From positions 62,001 to 126,000 of the forward strand of contig NZ_JAZQRL010000126.1 in the NCBI RefSeq assembly GCF_045629565.1: DNA of 64,000 nt, read 5' to 3'. The notes under the pieces were generated by a model. The model did not search any database, was not told the origin of the DNA, and saw nothing but the letters and a program-made list of their open reading frames with translations. Source of the DNA: Arcticibacter sp045629565 (GTDB lineage Bacteria > Bacteroidota > Bacteroidia > Sphingobacteriales > Sphingobacteriaceae). Below, piece by piece: positions 16,572 through 24,859 of the stretch. The first letter of the stretch is position 1; each line of letters opens with the position of its first letter. The translations under genes were made by a program, and so were the position numbers.

Positions 16572-19500
16572 ATGTTACATAAAATCGTTGAGCTTTCCAT
16601 ACGGAACAAACTCATTACCGGGCTTTTTATCATTGTCCTGGTATTTTTCGGTCTATACGAAGCCACAAAATTACCCATAGACGCTCAGCCTGATATTACC
16701 AATAATCAGGTTCAGGTCATTACAACAGCTCCGGCACTTGGCGCTACGGATATCGAGCGTTTGATCACATTCCCTATAGAGCAAGCTAACAGCAACATCA
16801 ATGGTATCACCGAAATACGAAGCTTCTCCCGGTTTGGTCTGTCATTGGTTACCATTGTGTTCGATGACGACACCGATGTGTACTGGGCACGGCAACAAGT
16901 CGCAGAACGCCTGCAATCCATACAGAATGAAATACCTGATGGAATCGGGGTTCCTGAACTGGGGCCTATTTCGACGGGGCTGGGTGAAATTTACCAATAT
17001 GTAGTTCGTCCGAAAACAGGGTATGAGGATCATTTTGATGTCACCGAATTGCGAACTATTCAGGACTGGATTGTACGCAGGCAGCTCCTGGGCGTAAAAG
17101 GTGTTGCAGAAGTAAGCAGCTTCGGCGGTAAACTGAAAACCTATGAGATTTCGGTCAACGCTAATATCCTGCAATCGCAAAATCTGACCATAGACGACAT
17201 CTTTCATGCGCTGGAAAAGAACAACCAAAATACCGGTGGTGCGTATATCGAAAAAGGTCCTGCGGTGTTGTATATCCGTAGCGAAGGCCTGATTAGCAAT
17301 GAGGAAGATATCGCCAATATCGCCATAAAATCCACAGCAGACGGCCTTCCAATCCTTTTAAGAGATGTTGCAGAGGTAAAGACAGGTTTCGCGACCCGAT
17401 ATGGAGCGATGACATACAATGATCAGGGCGAAGTTGCGGGAGCAGTCGTCATGATGCTCAAAGGAGCTAATAGCAATGAAGTCATTAAGAATGTCAAAGC
17501 GCGCATCGCCACCATTCAGAAAGCCTTACCCGAAGGAGTGGTCATTGAACCGTTTCTTGACCGATCGAAGATGGTCAGCAATGCTATCGGCACTATCGAA
17601 AAGAACCTAGCTGAAGGAGCTTTGATCGTTGTACTGGTACTGGTATTATTTCTTGGGAATTTCCGGGCGGGAATTTTAGTAGCATCTGTTATTCCACTTT
17701 CTATGCTCTTTGCCATTATCATGATGAACGTTTTTGGCGTGAGCGGAAATTTGATGAGCCTTGGTGCGCTGGATTTCGGATTGATTGTGGATGGTGCTGT
17801 TATTATAGTGGAAGCGGTGCTTCATCAATTACATCAGGGCAAAAAATATGCGGTGGTACAAACAATCACACAGCAGGAAATGAACAAACAGGTAGGCTCT
17901 TCTGCCACCAGGATGGTCAAAAGTGCCGTCTTCGGGCAAATTATCATTCTGATCGTTTACCTGCCGATTTTTACATTGCAGGGTATTGAAGGAAAAATGT
18001 TTAAACCAATGGCACAGACCGTCATATTTGCCCTGATTGGTGCATTCATTCTTTCGCTGACCTATATTCCAATGATGAGTTCGCTTGTATTGAGCAAAAG
18101 GCTCAGACATCAACCGACATTATCTGACAAAATGATGAAGAAGCTGGAAAATCTTCACCATTCCATACTTACGAAAGTACTGCATTTTCCAAAAACGGTT
18201 GTCGGGATAGTCACTGCTCTCTTTCTATGCGCGATTTTTATTCTGTCCAGATTGGGTGGAGAGTTTATACCGGCACTGGAGGAGGGTGATTTCGCAGTGG
18301 ATACCAGAGTCTTGACAGGGAGCAACCTGCAAACAACGATCGATTACACCCAAAAAGCTGCCCATATCTTAAAAACAGAATATCCTGAAGTGGAAATGGT
18401 CGTGACCAAGATCGGAAGTGGCGAGGTCCCTACTGACCCTATGCCCATGGAGGCCAGTGATATGATGGTTATTCTTAAGGACAAAAAGGAATGGACATCT
18501 GCCAAAACTTTTCCGGAGATGGCTGAAAAAATGGGCAAATCGCTGGAGGCCGTACCGGGTATCAGTACCGGCTTCCAGTTTCCTGTCCAGATGCGCTTCA
18601 ATGAACTAATGACAGGAGCAAGACAAGATGTAGTATGCAAGATATTTGGCGAAGATCTGGACAGTCTGGCTGCTTATGCTCACCGCTTTGCTGCGATAGT
18701 GAACACGGTACAAGGTGCCCAAGATCTCTATATTGAGCCTGTTACCGGTCTCCCTCAAGTCATCGTGAAATATAAACGGGCAAGTATGGCCCAATTCGGA
18801 TTGAATATAACCGATGTAAACAGCGTTGTTAACACCGCTTTCGCTGGTCAGAGTGCGGGAAAAGTGTATGAGGGTGAAAAACGATTCGAGCTGGTACTGC
18901 GATTGAATGAAAAACAGAGAGAGAATATCGAAGATATAAGGCATCTGCTTATCCCGGCTCCTGAAGGCAATCAAATCCCCTTATATCAGGTAGCTGACGT
19001 AAACATAGAGAACGGTCCGGCACAAATACAGCGCGAGGATGCTAAAAGGAGAATCGTTATCGGGTTTAATGTCCGGTCACGCGATGTACAGAGCGTTGTC
19101 AATGAGTTGCAGAAAAAAGCCGATGCCCAGCTAAAGCTTTCGCCGGGCTATTACATCACGTACGGTGGCGCCTTTGAAAACCTGGCGCAGGCAACGAACA
19201 GATTGATGATAGCTGTTCCTATTTCACTGGCATTGATATTCATCCTTTTATTTTTTGCTTTTGGCTCGGTCAAAGAAAGTTTGTTAATCTATTCGGCCAT
19301 TCCGCTATCTGCTATTGGAGGCATATTTTCGCTTGCGTCACGAGGAATGCCTTTCAGTATCAGCGCCGGCATCGGTTTTATTGCACTATTTGGCGTGGCA
19401 GTACTGAATGGAATCGTGCTTATAGCTGAATTTAACCGCCTCAAGAAAGCCGGCGAGACAGATTTGTTTCATATCGCGTTGACAGGGACGAAGACGAGGC

Positions 19501-20897
19501 TACGCCCCGTGTTGATGACGGCGTTTGTAGCGTCACTGGGATTTTTACCTATGGCCGTTAGCAACGGAGCTGGAGCAGAGGTACAGCGTCCTCTCGCTTC
19601 TGTAGTGATCGGCGGATTACTGTTTGCTACTTTTCTGACCCTGTTTGTGCTCCCTACTCTATTTGTTCACGTGGAAAGCATAAAATTCCCGAAAATGCAA
19701 TGGGGTAAAAAAGCCGTGGCTATCGTGATACTATTGCTTATACAATTGCCTGTTTCCGGGCAAACGATAACGCTGGATCAAGCCATAGACAGCGCATTGA
19801 CCAACAATCTGTCTCAAAAGAGCAAAACCTTACTGGCTGAGTATTATCAAAAACTAACATTGACAGGCAATGATATTCCTCAAACAACTGTCACAACTGA
19901 ATACGGGCAGATAAACAGCAGGACAGCTGACAACAAGTTCGGAGTCTCTCAGTCATTCCAATTTCCAACAGTATATCGTAACCAAAAAAAGCTACTGAAT
20001 GAAGAATGGGCCTCCACAGTGATTGCGGTTGACCTCAACAGGATTGAAATCAGGAAGACCGCTACAGAGCTGTTCTACCATATTCTGATTCTGCGGGAAA
20101 AAGAAAAGATTCTGAAAGAATCGGATTTTATGTATGTTGGTTTTCTCGAAAAAGCCCTGTTGCGTTTAGAAAAAGGAGAAAGCAATCTGCTGGAAAAAAC
20201 AGCAGCAGAAGTGCAGCGGGAGCAGATAGCCATGCAATTAACAGGTTTGGCGAATGACATTGAACTAGCAAAAATACAGTTGCAACTGGTGCTCAACACC
20301 AAAATACGTTATGAACCGGTTGGAAGCAATATAGTTATGGAGGAGAAGGTTTTTCCTGATACCTTTAACGATTTATCTCACCATCCAAGCATCCAGTTAT
20401 CGGCGCGGGAAATCGGGAAGGCTAAGGCATCCGTGCGCTTAGAGAAGTCAAAACTACTTCCTAATTTATCTTTCGGCTATTTTAACCAAAGCTTAAAGGA
20501 CATAAATTCCAGTCGTTTTAACTCCATTGAAGTGGGTGTAGGAATCCCGATCTTTTCGAAGTCGCAAAAATCACACATTAAAGCTGAGCAGCAGAAAATC
20601 CGATTTACCGAGAACGAACTGGACGTTCATAAAGCGCAATGGATGGCAAAATATAACACCGCTATACAACGGCATCAGGCTCAGCTTGTGATCGTTGAAG
20701 CCTACAACCGAAAACTGCTCCCTGCGGCAAAGCAAATGTTCAATACAGCCCAGGAGCAGTTCGATAGCGGAGAAATCAACTATCTGGACTGGGTAATGCT
20801 GAACAATCAGTCTATGCAGATTCAGAGCGACTACTTCAACGCTGTTTCGCAGCTAAACCAGGGTATTATTGACATTCAATATCTAGTCTCAAGATAA
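16572..20897 (+). CDS. czcA: CzcA-type heavy-metal RND pump fused to a TolC-like outer-membrane factor
   Basis: A 1441-residue fusion. Residues 1 to about 1040 are a complete HME-RND pump with 12 membrane helices and two large periplasmic loops. The TM4 motif LDFGLIVDGAVIIVE carries D401, D407 and E414, the proton-relay pattern of the Zn/Co/Cd (CzcA) branch rather than the Cu/Ag CusA branch. After helix 12 comes a new signal-peptide-like segment: M1042, basic residues, a hydrophobic run, then VSG before Q1064. A TolC/CzcC-like domain (about 1064-1441) with long heptad helices follows. Signal-peptidase cleavage could free the outer-membrane part. The adaptor gene follows after 7 bases. Confidence 0.92.
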   Translation: MLHKIVELSIRNKLITGLFIIVLVFFGLYEATKLPIDAQPDITNNQVQVITTAPALGATDIERLITFPIEQANSNINGITEIRSFSRFGLSLVTIVFDDDTDVYWARQQVAERLQSIQNEIPDGIGVPELGPISTGLGEIYQYVVRPKTGYEDHFDVTELRTIQDWIVRRQLLGVKGVAEVSSFGGKLKTYEISVNANILQSQNLTIDDIFHALEKNNQNTGGAYIEKGPAVLYIRSEGLISNEEDIANIAIKSTADGLPILLRDVAEVKTGFATRYGAMTYNDQGEVAGAVVMMLKGANSNEVIKNVKARIATIQKALPEGVVIEPFLDRSKMVSNAIGTIEKNLAEGALIVVLVLVLFLGNFRAGILVASVIPLSMLFAIIMMNVFGVSGNLMSLGALDFGLIVDGAVIIVEAVLHQLHQGKKYAVVQTITQQEMNKQVGSSATRMVKSAVFGQIIILIVYLPIFTLQGIEGKMFKPMAQTVIFALIGAFILSLTYIPMMSSLVLSKRLRHQPTLSDKMMKKLENLHHSILTKVLHFPKTVVGIVTALFLCAIFILSRLGGEFIPALEEGDFAVDTRVLTGSNLQTTIDYTQKAAHILKTEYPEVEMVVTKIGSGEVPTDPMPMEASDMMVILKDKKEWTSAKTFPEMAEKMGKSLEAVPGISTGFQFPVQMRFNELMTGARQDVVCKIFGEDLDSLAAYAHRFAAIVNTVQGAQDLYIEPVTGLPQVIVKYKRASMAQFGLNITDVNSVVNTAFAGQSAGKVYEGEKRFELVLRLNEKQRENIEDIRHLLIPAPEGNQIPLYQVADVNIENGPAQIQREDAKRRIVIGFNVRSRDVQSVVNELQKKADAQLKLSPGYYITYGGAFENLAQATNRLMIAVPISLALIFILLFFAFGSVKESLLIYSAIPLSAIGGIFSLASRGMPFSISAGIGFIALFGVAVLNGIVLIAEFNRLKKAGETDLFHIALTGTKTRLRPVLMTAFVASLGFLPMAVSNGAGAEVQRPLASVVIGGLLFATFLTLFVLPTLFVHVESIKFPKMQWGKKAVAIVILLLIQLPVSGQTITLDQAIDSALTNNLSQKSKTLLAEYYQKLTLTGNDIPQTTVTTEYGQINSRTADNKFGVSQSFQFPTVYRNQKKLLNEEWASTVIAVDLNRIEIRKTATELFYHILILREKEKILKESDFMYVGFLEKALLRLEKGESNLLEKTAAEVQREQIAMQLTGLANDIELAKIQLQLVLNTKIRYEPVGSNIVMEEKVFPDTFNDLSHHPSIQLSAREIGKAKASVRLEKSKLLPNLSFGYFNQSLKDINSSRFNSIEVGVGIPIFSKSQKSHIKAEQQKIRFTENELDVHKAQWMAKYNTAIQRHQAQLVIVEAYNRKLLPAAKQMFNTAQEQFDSGEINYLDWVMLNNQSMQIQSDYFNAVSQLNQGIIDIQYLVSR

Positions 20898-20904
20898 AAC
20901 AACA

Positions 20905-22032
20905 ATGAAAAATATAGTAGTCATCCTTGTTTCGCTCTTCTTGTTAAGTTGCGGAAACGAAAAGAACATAACAAAAAAAACAGTATCGGAAGGAAAGGAA
21001 AACATCTTGCGGCTCTCCCGGCAGCAAGTGGAATCTTCGGCATTTTCTTTTGTGAATTTACAAGAGCATACGATTTCGCATACTCTGAAGCTAAGCGGAG
21101 AGATTGATGTTCCTCCACAAAATCTCGTCTCTGTAAGCAGTGCACTTGGAGGGTATATAAGATCGACGCGCCTGCTACCCGGTATGCACTTCAGAAAGGG
21201 AGATGTCATTGCCGTTATAGAAGATAACCAGTACATCCAACTACAGCAAGATTATCTTACAGCAAAAGCTCAGTTGCAAAAAGCACTGGCAGAATACAAT
21301 CGCCAGAAAGAGCTTAACCGGAGCAAAGCGAGCAGTGACAAAGTGTATCAACAGGCAAAGGCAGACTATGAAACACTTCTCATTTCCAAACAGTCTCTAG
21401 AAGGAAAACTCAGACTAGTTCATTTCAACCCGGCAGATGTTACGGTTACTAATATCAGGCCGAACGCCCAGATCTACGCCCCTTTCGACGGATATGTTTC
21501 ACGCATCTTCGTCAATACCGGTAAATATGTTTCGCCTGCTGACATTCTTTTCGAATTAATAAGCTTGAAAGACTTGTATCTCAATCTAAAAGTTTTTGAA
21601 AAGGATTGGGGTAAAGTACATATAGGGCAGTCGATCACTGCCTACACCAACCATAATCCAGATAAAAAATATAAAGGGGAAGTGATGCTTACGGGAAAAA
21701 ACATCTCAGAGCAACGGACAGTAGAGCTACTTGTCCGTTTCCACAATGCTGACGCTTACCTAATTCCCGGACTGTATATGAATGCAGCGATAGAAATACC
21801 GGATAACAGATCGTATGCATTACCTGAAGAAAGCATTTTAACTTTCGAAGGCAAAAATTATGTATTCAAAGTTCTGGATAGTCGCCGGTTTGAACTGATG
21901 AATGTAAAAACAGGTTTAAGCGGAAACGGCTGGACGGAAATCCTGGAGCCAGAGAAACTGAAAGATGCAAGGATTGTCCAAAAAGGTGCATATACTTTAT
22001 TGATGGCATTAAAGAATAAAGCGGAAGAATGA
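20905..22032 (+). CDS. czcB: Periplasmic adaptor (MFP) lipoprotein of the metal RND pump
   Basis: A 375-residue HlyD/CzcB-family membrane-fusion protein. The signal peptide ends in the lipobox LLSC with Cys16, so it is lipid-anchored. In order it shows a barrel-sandwich hybrid half (about 60-100), a coiled-coil hairpin (about 105-160), the second lipoyl-like half (IYAPFDGYVSRIFVNTGKYV, about 187-206) and beta-barrel and membrane-proximal domains. It bridges the RND pump and the TolC-like partner. It lies 7 bases after the fusion gene, so it is co-translated from the same mRNA. No separate czcC gene is present, consistent with the fusion. Confidence 0.9.
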   Translation: MKNIVVILVSLFLLSCGNEKNITKKTVSEGKENILRLSRQQVESSAFSFVNLQEHTISHTLKLSGEIDVPPQNLVSVSSALGGYIRSTRLLPGMHFRKGDVIAVIEDNQYIQLQQDYLTAKAQLQKALAEYNRQKELNRSKASSDKVYQQAKADYETLLISKQSLEGKLRLVHFNPADVTVTNIRPNAQIYAPFDGYVSRIFVNTGKYVSPADILFELISLKDLYLNLKVFEKDWGKVHIGQSITAYTNHNPDKKYKGEVMLTGKNISEQRTVELLVRFHNADAYLIPGLYMNAAIEIPDNRSYALPEESILTFEGKNYVFKVLDSRRFELMNVKTGLSGNGWTEILEPEKLKDARIVQKGAYTLLMALKNKAEE

Positions 22033-22130
22033 TCAAACAAATCTTGTTCCGGACAAATTACAGCCAATATCTATACCGCAGATTAGAACTGTCTGGAAAT
22101 AGTTAGATTTAACTAGCAATTCGAATAAGT

Positions 22131-24647
22131 ATGACAACATATAACATACCGAAGCATCTGAGAGGTCTGACAGAAGATGAGGTGCGGGCTTCAAGAGAAC
22201 GATATGGCTACAACAGTATGGACACCATCAGCAACAGTTCTTTGCTCAATATGTTGATTAATATCTTAAAGGAACCGATGCTGATTTTGCTCTTTGCAAT
22301 TACAATCATTTATGTTATTGTAGGTGATTATGCTGAGGCGCTATTTATGTTTATTGCGATAGTTGCAGTTTCCGCTATCTCCTTCTATCAGGATAACCGC
22401 AGTAAAAAAGCGCTGGAAGAATTAGAGAAGCTGAATGAGCCTCTAAGTACAGTGATCAGAGATACAAAGGTGGTTAAGATACCTACATACGAAATTGTGG
22501 TAGGTGATTTGTGCATAACGGAGGAAGGGAAGATGATTAACGCCGATGGCAGAATTGTTCACAGCAATGATTTTTCGGTCAATGAAGCATCGCTTACCGG
22601 TGAAAGCTTTTCCATATTCAAAAACAGTGATTCTGGCAACAATCAGATCTTTAAAGGAACAGTTGCTGTTTCGGGACTGGCAGTCTTTGAGGTGGAGAAG
22701 ATAGGAAAACAGACGCAAATTGGAAAAATCGGCGAATCCATATTATCTATCAAAGAGGAGAGCTCGCCGTTACAAATCCAGATTCGGAACTTTGTAAAAT
22801 GGATGGCAGTAGCCGGTATCATCATCTTTCTGATGGTTTGGATTTTCAGTTTTATTCAGACCGGGAATCTGATTAAAAGCCTGCTAAACGGTCTTACTAT
22901 GGCTATGTGTGTGCTTCCAGAAGAGATCCCGGTTGCTTTCACCACGTTTATGGCTCTAGGTGCCTGGAAGCTGATGAGAGAGGGCATCATTATAAAAAGG
23001 AGCAATATAGTGGAAACGCTCGGCAGCACAACGGTAATATGTACCGACAAAACAGGAACGATTACAAAGAATACGATGCAGCTTAAACAGCTGTATGATT
23101 ATCCATCTGACAGGATCTTTGATGAAGGGGAATTTGAAAATCCGGAGCTGGCAACACTGATAAATTACGCGATGTGGAGCAGCGAGCCGGTTCCGTTTGA
23201 TCCGATGGAAAAAACACTCCACCATGTATATGAACTGACACAAAAAAACGATGAGAGGACGGATTACCGTTTGTTTCATGAATATCCGTTGGAAGGTAAT
23301 CCTCCTATGATGACGCATCTTTTTGAAAGCTCAACAAAGGGCAGAATTATAGCGGCGAAGGGAGCTCCTGAAGCCATACTGGCTGTTTCTGCTCTTTCCG
23401 ATTCAGACAAGAATAAAGTGAGAGGACTTATCGCAAAGTTTGGGCACCAGGGTTACAGAGTTCTTGGGGTAGCCAAGTCGGCCTTCGAAGGATATGACTT
23501 TCCTGAGAAACAGCAAGACTTTCATTTTGAATTTTTAGGGTTAGTGGTGTTTTATGACCCTCCGAAAGAAGGGATACAGGCAGTGTTCCGTCATATTTAT
23601 GAAGCGGGTATCAAGGTCAAGCTCATCACGGGAGATAATGCGGAGACTACCCGTAGTATTGCTACACAGGCTGGTATCGTCAATACGTCTGAAGTACTTA
23701 ACGGAAATGATGTGATGCGCTATTCTGAGGAAGAACTGATACCGGTCACTGAGCGTACTGTGCTATTTACCCGGATGTTTCCGGAAGCTAAGCTTGCTGT
23801 AGTGAACGCACTGAAGAAGAAAGGGGAAGTGGTAGCCATGTTGGGTGACGGCGTAAATGACGGCCCCGCACTTAAAGCTGCCCACATAGGTGTAGCAATG
23901 GGCAACAAAGGTACAGAGATAGCAAAAGCAGCCGCCTCGTTGATTCTTACCAATGATGATCTGGCAAAATTGACCATAGGGATCGCTGCCGGAAGAAGAA
24001 TCTATACCAATATAAAAAAAGCTATACAGTATATCATTTCCATCCATATACCGATCATTCTTACGGTTTCCTTGCCTCTATTTCTGGGATGGGTGTTCCC
24101 ACAGATATTTACGCCTGTGCACGTTATATTCCTCGAATTGGTGATGGGGCCTACTTGTTCTATTGTCTATGAGAACGAACCCATGGAGAAGAACACGATG
24201 CAGCAGCCTCCCAGGACGATGACAGATACTTTTTTGAACCTGCGGGAATTAAGCATCAGCATCGTACAGGGCCTGCTTATTACTGCTGGCGTATTGTTTT
24301 CTTATCAGTGGACTATTCACCATGGAGGAAGCGAAGAGAAAACAAGAGCCATGGTCTTTACTACGCTGGTTATCTCCAATATCTTGCTCAGCCTGGCTAA
24401 CCGTTCCTTCTTTTACAGCATATTCGATAGTTTCAAGAACAGAAATCCACTATTCCCGCTGGTTATCGGTCTGACGGTGGCTTTACTTTTTGCTATACTC
24501 TATACTCCTTTAGCTGGTTTCTTCGGTGTTACCGACTTAAGTATATCGGAATTAGCAACAGCATCCCTGATAGCCGTTGTATCGGTACTTTGGTTTGAAA
24601 TTTATAAACTTTTTAAAAGATTTAAAAGTAAAACTGGTGAAGTATGA
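22131..24647 (+). CDS. P2-type cation-transporting ATPase
   Basis: An 838-residue P-type ATPase. The phosphorylation motif DKTGT has Asp306, and the hinge motif GDGVNDGPAL is intact (about 565-574). Helix M4 carries PEEIP (263-267), as in Ca2+-type P2 ATPases. The CPC/CPx and N-terminal HMA domains of heavy-metal P1B pumps are absent. The N-terminal Cation_ATPase_N region and a C-terminal helix bundle are present. The ion is probably Ca2+ or another divalent cation, but its place 98 bases behind a Czc-type pump raises Mn, Zn or Co as alternatives. It may share the czc transcript. Confidence 0.87.
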   Translation: MTTYNIPKHLRGLTEDEVRASRERYGYNSMDTISNSSLLNMLINILKEPMLILLFAITIIYVIVGDYAEALFMFIAIVAVSAISFYQDNRSKKALEELEKLNEPLSTVIRDTKVVKIPTYEIVVGDLCITEEGKMINADGRIVHSNDFSVNEASLTGESFSIFKNSDSGNNQIFKGTVAVSGLAVFEVEKIGKQTQIGKIGESILSIKEESSPLQIQIRNFVKWMAVAGIIIFLMVWIFSFIQTGNLIKSLLNGLTMAMCVLPEEIPVAFTTFMALGAWKLMREGIIIKRSNIVETLGSTTVICTDKTGTITKNTMQLKQLYDYPSDRIFDEGEFENPELATLINYAMWSSEPVPFDPMEKTLHHVYELTQKNDERTDYRLFHEYPLEGNPPMMTHLFESSTKGRIIAAKGAPEAILAVSALSDSDKNKVRGLIAKFGHQGYRVLGVAKSAFEGYDFPEKQQDFHFEFLGLVVFYDPPKEGIQAVFRHIYEAGIKVKLITGDNAETTRSIATQAGIVNTSEVLNGNDVMRYSEEELIPVTERTVLFTRMFPEAKLAVVNALKKKGEVVAMLGDGVNDGPALKAAHIGVAMGNKGTEIAKAAASLILTNDDLAKLTIGIAAGRRIYTNIKKAIQYIISIHIPIILTVSLPLFLGWVFPQIFTPVHVIFLELVMGPTCSIVYENEPMEKNTMQQPPRTMTDTFLNLRELSISIVQGLLITAGVLFSYQWTIHHGGSEEKTRAMVFTTLVISNILLSLANRSFFYSIFDSFKNRNPLFPLVIGLTVALLFAILYTPLAGFFGVTDLSISELATASLIAVVSVLWFEIYKLFKRFKSKTGEV

Positions 24648-24652
24648 TGAAA

Positions 24653-24689
24653 CTGGTCCAGCTTCTTAAATGACAAAGACCAGGTTTTT
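24653..24689 (+). terminator. Weak possible terminator of the ATPase gene
   Basis: CTGGTC (24653-24658) pairs with GACCAG (24678-24683) and TTTTT follows one base later. The stem is only six base pairs with a 19-base loop, so support is weak. Confidence 0.35.
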
Positions 24690-24802
24690 CCAGGTTAAGA
24701 CGATTGCCTTTTTAGCGTGTGGCCTCTGTATTTAAGCTATATATGCTCCGCAGAATCGGGCCTTTGTTTTCAGATCAGCACTGATCGTTATGCCTTGCGT
24801 AC

Positions 24803-24835
24803 AAAAAATGCCCCTTGCGGAATCGCGAGGGGCAT
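24803..24835 (-). terminator. Intrinsic terminator of the LruC-domain gene
   Basis: ATGCCCCT (24808-24815) pairs with AGGGGCAT (24828-24835), extended inward by GCG/CGC with one offset. Read on the minus strand, a run of six T follows immediately. It lies 25 bases beyond the stop of the minus-strand gene. Confidence 0.82.
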
Positions 24836-24859
24836 CAAAGAGATAAAATTTAGTAAGTA

